A stretch of 64,000 bases of DNA from Magicicada septendecula (lineage: Eukaryota; Arthropoda; Insecta; Hemiptera; Cicadidae): NCBI GenBank assembly GCA_034769895.1, contig CM068370.1:39177344-39241343 (forward strand), read 5' to 3'. Positions 21,916-33,078 of the stretch are shown here, piece after piece. The position numbers and the translations under genes are program-made. Under the pieces are notes generated by a model, which worked only from the letters and a program-made list of their open reading frames with translations, ran no database searches and was not told the origin of the DNA. Numbering within the stretch: the stretch's first letter is position 1; each line of letters opens with the position of its first letter.

Positions 21916-23237
21916 CGAGGTGCTATCAGAAAGTTCCCGGTCTAGGTCTAATAAATTCTTTTTGCTTACCTAGGCCATTAATGGCTCCCATCTCCTTCAA
22001 AGTAGTCTCCCTGCGAATTGATACAACGAATCCAGCGTTGTTTCCATGCTTGGAAAGTGTCAAAAAAAGTCTTTTGCTGAAGGCTGTCAAGCACCTCCTG
22101 CGTTTTTTTCTTAATGTCTTCTACAGTGTGAAAACGGTGACCTTTCATGTGAATTTTTATTTTCGGGAACAGAGAAAAATCACAGGGGGCTAAATCTGGT
22201 GAATATGGAGGGTATGGGACGGCGGCCATATTGTTTTTAGTCAAGAAAACTGTTGTTTTCAGTGAAGCGTGAGCAGGTGCATTGTCGTGATGCAATAGCC
22301 AGTTTTGGTCTTCCCACAATTTGGGCCTTTTTCGTCGCACATTTTGTCTCAGTCACCTCAAAACATCACAATAAAAATCTGAGTTCACTGTAACACCAGC
22401 TGGCACGAACTCGCGATGGACAATGCCTTTGATGTCGAAAAACACAATGAGCATGGTTTTTGTTGCACTTCTGACCTGCCATGCTTTTTTCGGTCTCGGT
22501 GATTGTAGACTTTTCCACTGTGACGACTGCTGTTTTGTTTCTGGATCATAACCATAAAACCAGCTTTCATCACCGGTTATGACCCTGGAGATGAAGGTAG
22601 GGTCATTTTCAGACGTTTCTCTGAGTTCACTGCACACATCAACACGGCGCTGTTTCTGATCCACAGACAAAAGCCGAGGGACAAATTTCGCAGCAACACG
22701 ACGCATGCCTAAATTTTCAGTTAGAATTTCTTGACAGCTTCCATAGCTTATTCCGGCACTTGTACACAACTCATGGATTGTTTGACGACGGTCTTCGTGA
22801 ATGAGTTGTCGAATTTTTTCAACATTTTCATCCGTTTTGCTCGTGGAAGGTCGTCCTGAACGGTGATCATCTTCAAGTGACATTCTGCCGGCCTTGAAAC
22901 GAGCGTACCACTCAAAAACCTGTGTTCTGTGTAGGGAATGTTCTTCAAAAGCTTCTCGAAGCATTGTAAAAGTTTCAGTAGGCGATTTACCAAGTTTAAA
23001 ACAAAACTTAATGCACGCGCGTTGCTCGAATTTATCAGCCATCATAAAATTCGCAAATGAACGTTAACACACGATTACAAAACACAACGTGTAGACCGAA
23101 CACAACCTCACAATGCAACGAAACTCGGCAGACTGACTCATTATGTATTACGAAATCGGACACTGGGACGCCAGGTTGTACAGTCACGTCCAACAGCCGT
23201 GCCAAGTACACTCCGGGAACTTTCTGATAGCACCTCG
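21916..23237 (-). mobile_element. Mariner transposon, copy 1
   Basis: A 1322-bp element bounded by perfect inverted ends of about 25 bp (CGAGGTGCTATCAGAAAGTT...) and TA target duplications at 21914-21915 and 23238-23239. Carries one transposase gene on the minus strand. Inserted into element C before the 9.84-kb duplication, since both copies have it at the same place. Confidence 0.95.
21978..23045 (-). pseudogene. Mariner transposase (DD34D) with one in-frame TGA, copy 1
   Basis: A cut-and-paste transposase of normal mariner length, about 355 codons from ATG at 23045. The N-terminal part has helix-turn-helix DNA-binding pattern (CIKFCFKLGKSPTETFTMLR, VFEWYARFKAG). Catalytic residues are ITGDESW (D159), HHDNAPAH (D254) and YSPDLAPCD (D289), with 34 residues between the last two. 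A TGA codon at 22353-22355, between DVLR and LRQNVRRKRP in the same frame, splits it into 230 and about 124 codons; a CGA to TGA change would explain it. Closest to insect mariners often annotated GVQW3/FLJ37770-like. Without read-through the product would lack two catalytic aspartates. Confidence 0.9.
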
Positions 23238-23757
23238 TATATTAACAAAGGGCAAATTTTCCCCGTGATTTAAGTGGAGTAAAGACTCCAATAGTGAGTT
23301 ATGAGGACAAGGTTTCCTCCAGTAATTATGTGAGAGACAAGGTGTCTCTTAAGTAGGTCCCCAGTGTATCATAAGTTCCCTGGAAAAGCCAGGATGTGTT
23401 ATGATAACGTTATGTTGCCTTTTGTATGGATTGAGAGAGAAAAAGTGATATGGTGTTATGATGAGAGTTATTGTGAGAGAGTGGTAGAATTATTCACATT
23501 GAGAGAGAGAGAGATAATATTATTTGATGTTATTAGAAGTTACGAAGAACTATTAGAGAGGATGAATATGGAGAAAATTAATAATAGTGTAGACTTACCT
23601 TATTGTGAGAACGATGCAGCAATAAATGATGATAACGTAGATAATTATATTGAATACTTACCTGTACGTAGGATGGGGATATTAATAGTAGATGATTCTG
23701 AAAATAAGGAGAGGTTAAAATGCTTAAGGGGGACAGACAATAATAAGACGGGGACAA

Positions 23758-24873
23758 TGTGACATTATTAATTAATTGAAATACTATAAACTTACTCTTA
23801 CCTTAGAATTTCGGGGTCCAAAGTCGTTCAGACGAAACCAGCTACAGAAATGATTATTTGGGTTTGAGTTACGAATAATTACGCTAACACATGTTATGCA
23901 ATGAATGGCGCTTATTTATTTTTCTTTAATTAATTTCCCTCTTTACTCTCTGTAAGACAACGGTTTACACAAAAATCGCTTAATTACTTATTACATGAAA
24001 GTGGTATTAAAAAGTTACTACAATTGTCTTTGCGTCATCCCCTTACAACATTAAGATTATGCAAAAAACTTTTCAATTAATTAATTTACTCCATCTATGA
24101 ACCAGTATTTTACTTTGTAGGTACGTACCCCAAACTTACGCTCTCACTCACTCTCTCTCTCTCTCACCCTCACACTTCTATTTCATTTAGTTAATTTGGT
24201 ATACCGTTAATTTTGTTAGTATTCTCTCCATTATATCTGTGAAATTTAAAAGTTTTGGCCAATTAGTTACTGATGGTACTTAACCGTTCCATGTGTCTCT
24301 CTGGGAGTTGTACAATCGCTTGTTTGTTCGACCTTACGGTTCACTCCGTGTTTAGTTGTTTTTCCTTTGGTGCACTGGTTAATTCACGTCAATGCTATGA
24401 CCGTCAGTCACCACTGTTCAAATTATACGTATATTATTTATTTAGTCGGCCGACGTAACTTTTCGCACTTAGAAAGTCACTTGAAGTTTTTTAGGCTGGC
24501 CGCGCGGCCATGAGTTACAACTGGAACTGGCCGCACGTTATACTGTTTATGCGATTTTAATATTTGTTATACTTTACAAAATAAGCCGAATTAATTTTAC
24601 GGCCTATATTGCACTCCCGAGGCCACTGATTTACGAACTGTATACTGCTTCCTGCTGCTGTCTATGTATTGTTCACTCTCTGATGACAAACTGCAGACTG
24701 TAATTCACAAAGAGCCTGCTGCTGGGCGGTTACGCAATACGTCTGGGCAATTGTTTAGGCTAACTGTATGTGCATTGCTGGTTGGGGCTCCCCACAGGTG
24801 AAAGTTAACTACTGAATTACTGAATTAAATACTGATTTATATAAAATAAAATTCCCATTTCTGTACCGTTACA
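23758..24873 (-). repeat. Element A downstream LTR, copy 1
   Basis: 1116 bp, TGTGACATT...CCGTTACA. Contains a conserved short palindromic block (TCGTTCAGACGAAACC near 23826) that all related LTRs here share in some form, and CT-repeats near 24150. Confidence 0.85.
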
Positions 24874-24885
24874 ATACCCCCCCCC

Positions 24886-24925
24886 CAATAAGAGGTTGAA
24901 AGCCGAAGCGTTCAAACTCTTATTG
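24886..24925 (-). promoter_or_regulatory. Hairpin abutting the polypurine tract, element A copy 1
   Basis: Arms CAATAAGAGGTTGAAAGC and GCGTTCAAACTCTTATTG flank the 4-nt loop CGAA (UUCG on the minus strand): 18 pairs with two mismatches. The G-run polypurine tract and the LTR follow directly on the minus strand. A differently sequenced but equally paired hairpin sits at the same place in element E. Confidence 0.7.
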
Positions 24926-26590
24926 CCTAAAACTGAGAGGATCAGTGAGGATATGGCGCCGCAACCCCCCTGAACACTCTACTAAAATCATGGGTTCTTA
25001 CCCCCCTAGTCTGGCGACTGCGGCAGCACCCATCCGATCTTACGGGACTTCTCTACTCGAGATCCCACCACCATAAGCTCGGACAGATACCCACCCCAGT
25101 ATCGCCTGACTTTGTAACATTCAATTAAAAATCGACAAACGGCCTTCCATCACTCCATATCCCACAACTGATTTGTTTCCTCTTAGCCGTACTGGTTCAT
25201 TGACAACGTACCGGCTCATTTTATATTATGGACCCTAAAAAATAGTGTTGATAAAACAATATAGGTTTACAGTAGTACACATAAATTCCAGTTAAATTGA
25301 ATAATATTCCCCGTACAATATTGCCCAGCCAAAATGACACCTTAATTATACAAAATTACATTTACACAAAATTTCCTTCAGTTTTCACATTTAAATAAAG
25401 TACATCTTTCATTTATTTAGCAATTACATTTGAAATTTAAATCAGAATAAATTTAAATTTATTATTAAAATCATCTTTCCAATTAATTTAATTACCAAAT
25501 TAATTTAATTATATTTAATTTCTCAAACTCTGAGTTCATTAATTCAATCTTATTTGTTCGAAACAATTTCATTTGTTTTAATTACATTTTACAAAAGGAC
25601 CCTACAAAAATATTACCTACATTCCATCACATCGGATGTTTCTTTTGATTTCATAATAGGATTTTCCTACTGGCCATGATTCAGCAGACTACAACATTTT
25701 TGTTATTGTCACCAAGTATGTCTGTAGGCATTAGTCACAACATACAGCTACAACACAACTGTTTACATAAACAGTTGTATGCCAGACTGTTTTGTAAGCA
25801 CAGTTATAAACATTCTCAGTTTCAGAATTCATGGTTACATCATACTAACACCTGTACTTCACTTTTCAATTTTTATAAATCTTTTAGATAACATATTTAT
25901 CAAAGTTAATTTTAATTCACCTTTCAGTTATTATTACTTTTTAATTACAGTTTCTAATTACTGTTTAATACCATTATCTCAATTCATTTTTATTATTGAA
26001 TTAAACTCTTTTTCACACCTACAAACGTTTTATTATATCGGACTGGTATTATGAACTTTATACTTACAGTACATTATTCCTCTACTAACACAAGCACAAA
26101 ATACACACCATACCCACACACCAATATCTCCACGTAACCTCTGAAACATTTAACAACAATGTTATTTCATACAAACAATTTAACCTTTATTTATTAATAT
26201 CAAATCTCATAAAACAATTTAAACTCATTAGAAAAATTGTTTTAAATCAAACAAAATATTTAAACATTTCAAATTATTTGAATTAGATCAATTATTGAAA
26301 ACAACATTTTTAATTACTCTCCCCAATTACAATAACTATAATTCCTTTATTATTTTCTTCAAAATTATTGTTATTTATTTAGATTGCAAAAATATTATCA
26401 TTACTATCACAACAATTTCTACTACATACATACATTGTTTATCTAACATTTTATAATACTTACAATTAAATTCACTACACGTATTTACAATTCTTCATCA
26501 TTAATTATTCAGTTATATCACACTTCATTGTCCAAGGTTGCGAGGTCAAAACCATAAAACAAAATATTTACAATTGTTCATTTGTGAATT
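24926..26590 (-). other. Element A noncoding internal region, copy 1
   Basis: About 1.7 kb of AT-rich sequence between the hairpin and the coding frames with no recognisable protein. The first 80 bp (CTGAGAGGATCAGTGAGGAT, GGCGCCGCAAC) is conserved in C and E. Confidence 0.6.
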
Positions 26591-27193
26591 TTAGCCCCCA
26601 TCGTCAAAAATTAGTCTGGGTTTCAAATAACAATTTTCAATTTTATTTGCATTCCACATGCGGTTATCTTGTGTATAGTAACCATAAAATTTGAGTTTAT
26701 TCATTTTACCATAATAATCATATACCAAGTCAACATCAGTATTATTTGTAAAGTCTCCGTCAGTGTTTTTTGTTATTACCATTACATTAGTATTACCATA
26801 TTCATCAAAATAATTATCAAACTCTATGTTAACAGGTAAATCAATTAGCTCCTCTCTCTCCATGTATAAATTCTGTACTAATATTTCATAATTTCTATTC
26901 AACTTAAATATTTCGGTTTTTCTTTCTCTAATTCTCTCATTACAATATTTATCACAACATTTCGCATTCTCATTCCATACAGAGGGCAACACAACATTAT
27001 TACAACATCTGGCTTTACCAGATACACCAAAATAATTCAAAGACCTTTTGTCTTTTACAAGAACTAAGGAGGAACCTTTGTCCTCCAACACTGCTGGTGA
27101 AACTTTTTCTTCACCTGTATCACTAGAAAATTTTGCCCTCTTTTTATGCTCTACATTTAAACTGTCTTCACTCTCTCTCATTCTCATTGGCAT
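26591..27193 (-). CDS. Element A second gag-position protein, copy 1
   Basis: A 200-residue frame with basic start (MPMRMRESED), a cysteine-containing stretch (KCCDKYCNERIRERK) and the tail RLIFDDGG. Homologous by eye to the 257-residue frame of element B (tail RLVYDDGG) and to sequence in C (RLLFDEGG). No CCHC zinc knuckle, protease or polymerase motif. It overlaps the upstream coiled-coil frame by 26 bp. Function unknown; a structural protein is inferred from its place behind the primer site. Confidence 0.55.
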   Translation of the reverse strand: MPMRMRESEDSLNVEHKKRAKFSSDTGEEKVSPAVLEDKGSSLVLVKDKRSLNYFGVSGKARCCNNVVLPSVWNENAKCCDKYCNERIRERKTEIFKLNRNYEILVQNLYMEREELIDLPVNIEFDNYFDEYGNTNVMVITKNTDGDFTNNTDVDLVYDYYGKMNKLKFYGYYTQDNRMWNANKIENCYLKPRLIFDDGG

Positions 27194-27602
27194 TTACTAA
27201 CAACACTTCATTATCAATGTTACACCTATTTATTTTACTTTCAAAATTATCTTTCATCTCTTGAATTTGCTCATGGACTTGTATTTTAACTGTCTCTGAC
27301 ACTTGTGTGTTTACATTAATGATATGATTATTGAATTGTTCATTTACTGATCCTATCACTTGTTCTCTAAATGTATTGAAACATTCATTCGTCTCATTTA
27401 GACGTTTATTCATACTGATTTCGAACTTAACATTTTGTGTATTCATTTCACATAAACGCTTATCAAATTTTATATCAATATTATTTATGTCACCCGTTAA
27501 CTCATTGACACTACTTTTGATTTCGTTTTTCTGTTCATCAAATTTAGCGTCATTACAATCAAATCGTTTACTGAGAAGGTTAAATAGGTCATTCATTGAC
27601 AT
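27168..27602 (-). CDS. Element A coiled-coil protein, copy 1
   Basis: A 144-residue frame made of repeated short units such as NELTGDINNIDIKFDKRL and KFEISMNKRLNE, with heptad-like spacing over most of its length. Comparable coiled-coil frames occur in C and D. Lies between the primer site and the second protein. Confidence 0.55.
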   Translation of the reverse strand: MSMNDLFNLLSKRFDCNDAKFDEQKNEIKSSVNELTGDINNIDIKFDKRLCEMNTQNVKFEISMNKRLNETNECFNTFREQVIGSVNEQFNNHIINVNTQVSETVKIQVHEQIQEMKDNFESKINRCNIDNEVLLVNANENERE

Positions 27603-28975
27603 TTCTTTTTCTTTTATATTTGTTTTAATTGTAATAGGGGTGGAAGTTGCTCCCCCCTCATTAATTAATACAGATTCGTTTACATTACTGTCACTGATTG
27701 ACAGTGACTCTGTCTGAATACCTGAATCGCCTTTATTGCCAACTCAGTTGACATATTTTCATTTACTACCGTTTCGGTTACTATTGTTTTTATTTGATTT
27801 TCAGCAGTAGTGCTAGTTAAATTAATAGTGTTTTCCATGTTTTCAAGTATTTACTTATACACAATTTATATACTTATACTGACAATCGCCCTCACTCCCA
27901 AACAACCCGTTCTGCAGCTTGGTTAGGTCTGGCGAATGTAAGTTGTAACCTACACTCGCGTCACTGTACGGGAGCCAATGTAACTGTATTGATTTACGCC
28001 AAATATTAATACTCGAGTCCCTGTTCGGGCACCAGTGAGACATTATTAATTAATTGAAATATTATAATTTATCTTACTCTTACCTTTCAGGTTCGGATCC
28101 AGGGTCGTCAGACGAAACCAGCTACAGAAATGATTATTTGGGTTTGAGTTACGAATAATTACGCTAACACATATTATGCAATGAATGTTTAAAGTTAACT
28201 CTGACTGATTCAGATGCCTTATTGAAATATTTATCACCCAAACTCTAACTTTTACAACATTTTACATTAATTTAACCATTGAAAGCTACATTAGAAAACT
28301 CATAACTATCTCAAATTAATTTAATCATTTAATTTAAACCTTTAAAACTCGTTTAAAATGTATTATTCAAACATTAAACATTTTACTTTATTTAAATTGC
28401 ATTATAAAATTCATACTTACATTACATCACTCATATACTCGAATACAACATGATTACTGTCATAGACACAAAAAACATAAACATTATCACCATCAAACAA
28501 TGTACATAACTCCATGTATCTTCTGAAACATAACAATCATATGACTCCACAACTAAACACATTTTACATTTATTCGTTTACTATTTATTTTCAAGTTCAA
28601 ATCTCAGAAACATCATTTAGATTCATTATCAAAATTTATTCATATAACATTAATTAATTAATTAATTAATTTCAAATTCTTTAATTCAATCAATTATTTA
28701 AAACACAACATTACTTTAATTATCTTACTCCAAAACAATTACAATTCATTTGTTACAAACTCTCATTGTTTATTTACTCTGATAAAATATTATTATTATT
28801 AAGATCAATTTCTACTACACACACACATTGTTTACATAAAATACATAGCAACACAAACACAATTAATTTCACTAAGTTTATTTACAATTTCTTGTCATTA
28901 TTTTTCTGTTTACCACAGCTCATTTCCTAATTTAGCCAGGTCATTACCATAAACTAAAATAATTAAAATGTCCAT

Positions 28976-29749
28976 TCACTGATTTTTTATTTCACCCCCA
29001 TCATCATACACTAGTCTTACTTTTACATAACAACTATTGTCTTTAATTACACTCCTCATATTATCGTTATTTATATAATAACCTGTTAATATTTCAAATT
29101 GTTCCGTAAAACCCACATAATAATCTACTGGATTATCCCACATTATTATTAAATCATATAGCCTGTCTACATCATTAGTTTTGGTCTGGTCACCGTCTGT
29201 ATTATTATCTATCACCCTTACGTATTCTAACCTCTCAATTTCAAAATCATTTACTACTAATACTCCACGTCTAAACCCAGGTAAGCTTCCCATACAATTA
29301 TCAACGTTATCATCATTTATTTCTGTACTATCTTCACAACAAGGTAAGTCTTTCATATCATCTATTTTTTCCAATTTTAACTTCTCTTTTAACTCCTTAT
29401 AGCTTCTACTTAACGTGAATATCTCTATCTCCCTATCTATAAACAACTCTCTCTCTCTCTCTAAATATCTCTCATCATCATAACACCTGTCATAACCCCG
29501 CTGACATATTTCATACCACGCAAAGGGCACCACAAACTTACTATATTTCTTGGCACTTCCAAGACCACCACAAAAAATTAAGGGACTATTTGAAGACATC
29601 TCGTCTTCCACATAACTTCTGGAGGAAACTCTGTCCTCATAAAACACCTGTGAAACCTCTGTTTCACCACATACTTGGGGAAAATCTGCCCTTCTCCCAC
29701 CTAACCTTTCATCACACTCTCTCTCACTTTCTTTAACACTTGCTAACAC
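28976..29749 (-). CDS. Element B gag-position protein
   Basis: A 257-residue open frame starting MLASVKESERECDERLGG. An EREREL/REIEIF charged helix lies in the middle and the tail is RLVYDDGGEIKNQ. The middle and the tail are homologous by eye to the 200-residue frame of element A. Nothing resembles protease, reverse transcriptase or integrase. The function is unknown; the conserved tail is the best family marker. A shorter copy is at 19419-19910. Confidence 0.6.
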   Translation of the reverse strand: MLASVKESERECDERLGGRRADFPQVCGETEVSQVFYEDRVSSRSYVEDEMSSNSPLIFCGGLGSAKKYSKFVVPFAWYEICQRGYDRCYDDERYLERERELFIDREIEIFTLSRSYKELKEKLKLEKIDDMKDLPCCEDSTEINDDNVDNCMGSLPGFRRGVLVVNDFEIERLEYVRVIDNNTDGDQTKTNDVDRLYDLIIMWDNPVDYYVGFTEQFEILTGYYINNDNMRSVIKDNSCYVKVRLVYDDGGEIKNQ

Positions 29750-29954
29750 TTCGTTACTAAATTCTGCTCCGCCAAAATTTATTTTATTATATTATGTTTT
29801 AACAATCCTCATCTTACATTCATTAAGTATTACTTACGTATAACCTACTTACATGACATCTTTTTTGTATTTTTTTTTTTTTACGCACTCCCAAATCACG
29901 TTTATATTCACTTGTAAGGTGTGGTTTTTGTACAAAATTTAATTTACAAACCTT

Positions 29955-29972
29955 GTCCCTGTTCGGGCGCCA
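29955..29972 (-). other. Lysine-tRNA-type primer-binding site, element B
   Basis: The minus strand reads TGGCGCCCGAACAGGGAC, the complement of a tRNA-Lys 3' end, two bases inside the LTR edge. The same string is at 20115-20132 and 37856-37873. Confidence 0.9.
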
Positions 29973-31756
29973 ATTGTAATGTTCAAATCAATTTACAAAG
30001 TAATAATTAATAAAAATACTCATATTCCACACTTCTTACCTTCTATCGGGTCCCAGGTTCTTCGCACGAACTCGTGAAGAATAAACGTGTTTTAGGGTTC
30101 ATGTTACTAAGAAATTCAACTCTCATTTCTTGTTAACTAACTCAACTTTTATTGAACATTCTGTTTAATATTCTCCTTTTATGGATAACATAATGATATA
30201 ACTTTTTTTTTTTATATAATTTTCGGAATGGGATCTGACAGATTTTAATATTGAGGCCTACACCCCATTTACAAAGACACTCAAAAGTTGACATTCTTTT
30301 TCTTATCATTAAAGTAAATAGTTACTTAGATTCTATAAAGCAACCCAGCATTTGCTCACACACTTCTTTCACACTTTTACCCCATTGATTTAAAAACAAG
30401 AGATCTCTTTATCCATTCTAGTTTCGAATTTTATCTTTTATTTTAATTGAAATGGTAGGTTTACTTTCCTGTTGTAGTCCTGCAGAGCGCGTGTTGAAAT
30501 CAGTCCATTTAAGTCACTTGTTCGTCCGAATTGAGTTTTCACTGTTTGAATTTTAAAAGTTTATTTTGTTTAACTGAGTTCACTGTTTTAAAAGTTCCAT
30601 GTTACACTGTTTTACAGTTTTTTAATTCACATTTTTACAATAAAAAGATTTTTCTTTCGGCTCGATAATAGCCTATTATTCAGCCGGCCGCGGCCATGGG
30701 TGTTAGACGACAGAAGCTGTTGTCTCAGCGTCTACATAAAGCCACGCCTTCTTGATCCACGGCAACTTGGTTCGGGATTCGCTGCTAAAATCACGTGACA
30801 TGATCATTAGTTAAACTTCATCTTACTTTCTGGGAGCGATTCTCCTGTAAGCTGGCTGATGTATCATAGTCCAAAGGTTTGCTAAAAAAATTCGTACTTT
30901 TTACCAACGGAAGCGCAATCATCCGCGCACATGTTCACATTCCAACGCATCAGGAAACAGTGCTTATTGCAGGGCATACTGACAAAAGTGCGACTTGGTG
31001 CCCCTACAAGGAATTTCTACGGTTACAATTGAGGCCTTGTGTAGGTGACTACACTGCGTCTCACTCACAATTGGAATAATGACAAAACCCTCAAATCTGT
31101 CCCGTTACAATAAAACTGATAACGAAACGAGAAATTGGTTTCGTGAGATAATGGGGGAGATTAAACTGATGTCTAATCAAAATATTAGTTTAAAAGATGA
31201 GATTAAACAAGTGTCTAGTGATAATAATAAGAAATTTGATGCATTAAATAATCGTTTTGACACTAAATTTAATGAAATAAGTAGCAACATCAATAATCGT
31301 TTTGATATTAATGACAGTAAATTAAATGAACAGAATAATAAGTTTGATGCTAAATTTAATGAATTAAAGGGGGAGATGGAACAACAAAATATCAAAAGTG
31401 AAAGTACTTTGAATAAATGTCTGATGAAATTGATGAATGTTTAATGACATTTAAGGAACAAGTAATAGAATCAGTAGAGGAACAGATTAAAAGTAAAGTA
31501 ACTCAGATAGTAAATAAGAAGGTAAGTGACAGTGGTAGTGATATGATGACAAAAAATAGTGAAGAAATAATTAACAAGGTAAGTGATAGTTATAAAGAGG
31601 AATTAATAAGTAATAGTGATAAGATAGTGTAAAACTAGCTATTTAAGAGTGATACAGGGAAAACAAATAGTGGTGATGAAGTTTTTGGTGAAGTAGAATT
31701 TAATAATGAAGTGTTAGCGAGTGTGGATTAAATTGAGAGGTTAGGTTTAACATATA

Positions 31757-33078
31757 CGAGGTGCTATCAGAAAGTTCCCGGTCTAGGTCTAATAAATTCT
31801 TTTTGCTTACCTAGGCCATTAATGGCTCCCATCTCCTTCAAAGTAGTCTCCCTGCGAATTGATACAACGAATCCAGCGTTGTTTCCATGCTTGGAAAGTG
31901 TCAAAAAAAGTCTTTTGCTGAAGGCTGTCAAGCACCTCCTGCGTTTTTTTCTTAATGTCTTCTACAGTGTGAAAACGGTGACCTTTCATGTGAATTTTTA
32001 TTTTCGGGAACAGAGAAAAATCACAGGGGGCTAAATCTGGTGAATATGGAGGGTATGGGACGGCGGCCATATTGTTTTTAGTCAAGAAAACTGTTGTTTT
32101 CAGTGAAGCGTGAGCAGGTGCATTGTCGTGATGCAATAGCCAGTTTTGGTCTTCCCACAATTTGGGCCTTTTTCGTCGCACATTTTGTCTCAGTCACCTC
32201 AAAACATCACAATAAAAATCTGAGTTCACTGTAACACCAGCTGGCACGAACTCGCGATGGACAATGCCTTTGATGTCGAAAAACACAATGAGCATGGTTT
32301 TTGTTGCACTTCTGACCTGCCGTGCTTTTTTCGGTCTCGGTGATTGTGGACTTTTCCACTGTGACGACTGCTGTTTTGTTTCTGGATCATAACCATAAAA
32401 CCAGCTTTCATCACCGGTTATGACCCTGGAGATGAAGGTAGGGTCATTTTCAGACGTTTCTCTGAGTTCACTGCACACATCAACACGGCGCTGTTTCTGA
32501 TCCACAGACAAAAGCCGAGGGACAAATTTCGCAGCAACACGACGCATGCCTAAATTTTCAGTTAGAATTTCTTGACATCTTCCATAGCTTATTCCGGCAC
32601 TTGTACACAACTCATGGATTGTTTGACGACGGTCTTTGTGAATGAGTTGTCGAATTTTTTCAACATTTTCATCCGTTTTGCTCGTGGAAGGTCGTCCTGA
32701 ATGGTGATCATCTTCAAGTGACATTCTGCCGGCCTTGAAACGAGCGTACCACTCAAAAACCTGTGTTCTGTGTAGGGAATGTTCTTCAAAAGCTTCTCGA
32801 AGCATTGTAAAAGTTTCAGTAGGCGATTTACCAAGTTTAAAACAAAACTTAATGCACGCGCGTTGCTCGAATTTATCAGCCATCATAAAATTCGCAAATG
32901 AACGTTAACACACGATTACAAAACACAACGTGTAGACCGAACACAACCTCACAATGCAACGAAACTCAGCAGACTGACTCATTATGTATTACGGAATCGG
33001 ACACTGGGACGCCAGGTTGTACAGTCACGTCCAACAGCCGTGCCAAGTACACTCCAGGAACTTTCTGATAGCACCTCG
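31757..33078 (-). mobile_element. Mariner transposon, copy 2
   Basis: Same 1322-bp element as copy 1 with TA at 31755-31756 and 33079-33080. Its right inverted end differs from the left at one position. Confidence 0.95.
31819..32886 (-). pseudogene. Mariner transposase with one in-frame TGA, copy 2
   Basis: Same gene and same TGA (32194-32196) as copy 1, so the stop predates the duplication. Five residues differ in the first 230 (for example HH for HR after DD, K for E in HEDRR, R for S in YGSCQ). All three catalytic aspartates are present in the sequence on the two sides of the stop. Confidence 0.9.

Larger units (their letters stand above)
21188..23757 (+). mobile_element. LTR element C, internal piece, copy 1
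   Basis: Plus-strand coding-like sequence with coiled-coil composition (about 21239-21791) and a second region (about 23364-23757) homologous to the second proteins of A and B. B's LTR abuts it on the left, a mariner sits inside it, and A begins at 23758. No polymerase genes. Broken. Confidence 0.65.
19419..28187. repeat. 9.84-kb tandem duplication, copy 1
   Basis: Everything from 19419 to 28187 recurs at 29254-38026 with an offset of about 9840 bp and about 1 % difference by eye (for example five amino-acid differences in the mariner N-terminal frame). It contains part of element B, a piece of element C with the mariner, and most of element A. Confidence 0.9.
23758..28187 (-). mobile_element. 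LTR element A, copy 1
   Basis: Downstream LTR 23758-24873, polypurine tract 24877-24886 (C-run on plus), internal region to 28035, lysine-type primer site at 28017-28034, and the start of the upstream LTR from 28036 until the duplication junction at 28187/28188. Two gag-position frames; no polymerase genes. Confidence 0.85.
28188..31027 (-). mobile_element. LTR element B, copy 2 (more complete)
   Basis: Internal region 28188-29974, primer site 29955-29972, upstream LTR 29975-31027 (1053 bp, TGTAATG...GGTTACA). The internal noncoding part shares TGCCTTATTGA and ACCCAAACTCT (28210-28255) with C (reverse complement near 39955) and E (near 63790). Its downstream LTR is not present; the region meets element A at the duplication junction. 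Broken fossil. Confidence 0.8.

Noticed and set aside
28645-28670. ATTA repeat as a homeodomain cluster
   Set aside because: Simple microsatellite inside a retroelement; AT-rich chance.
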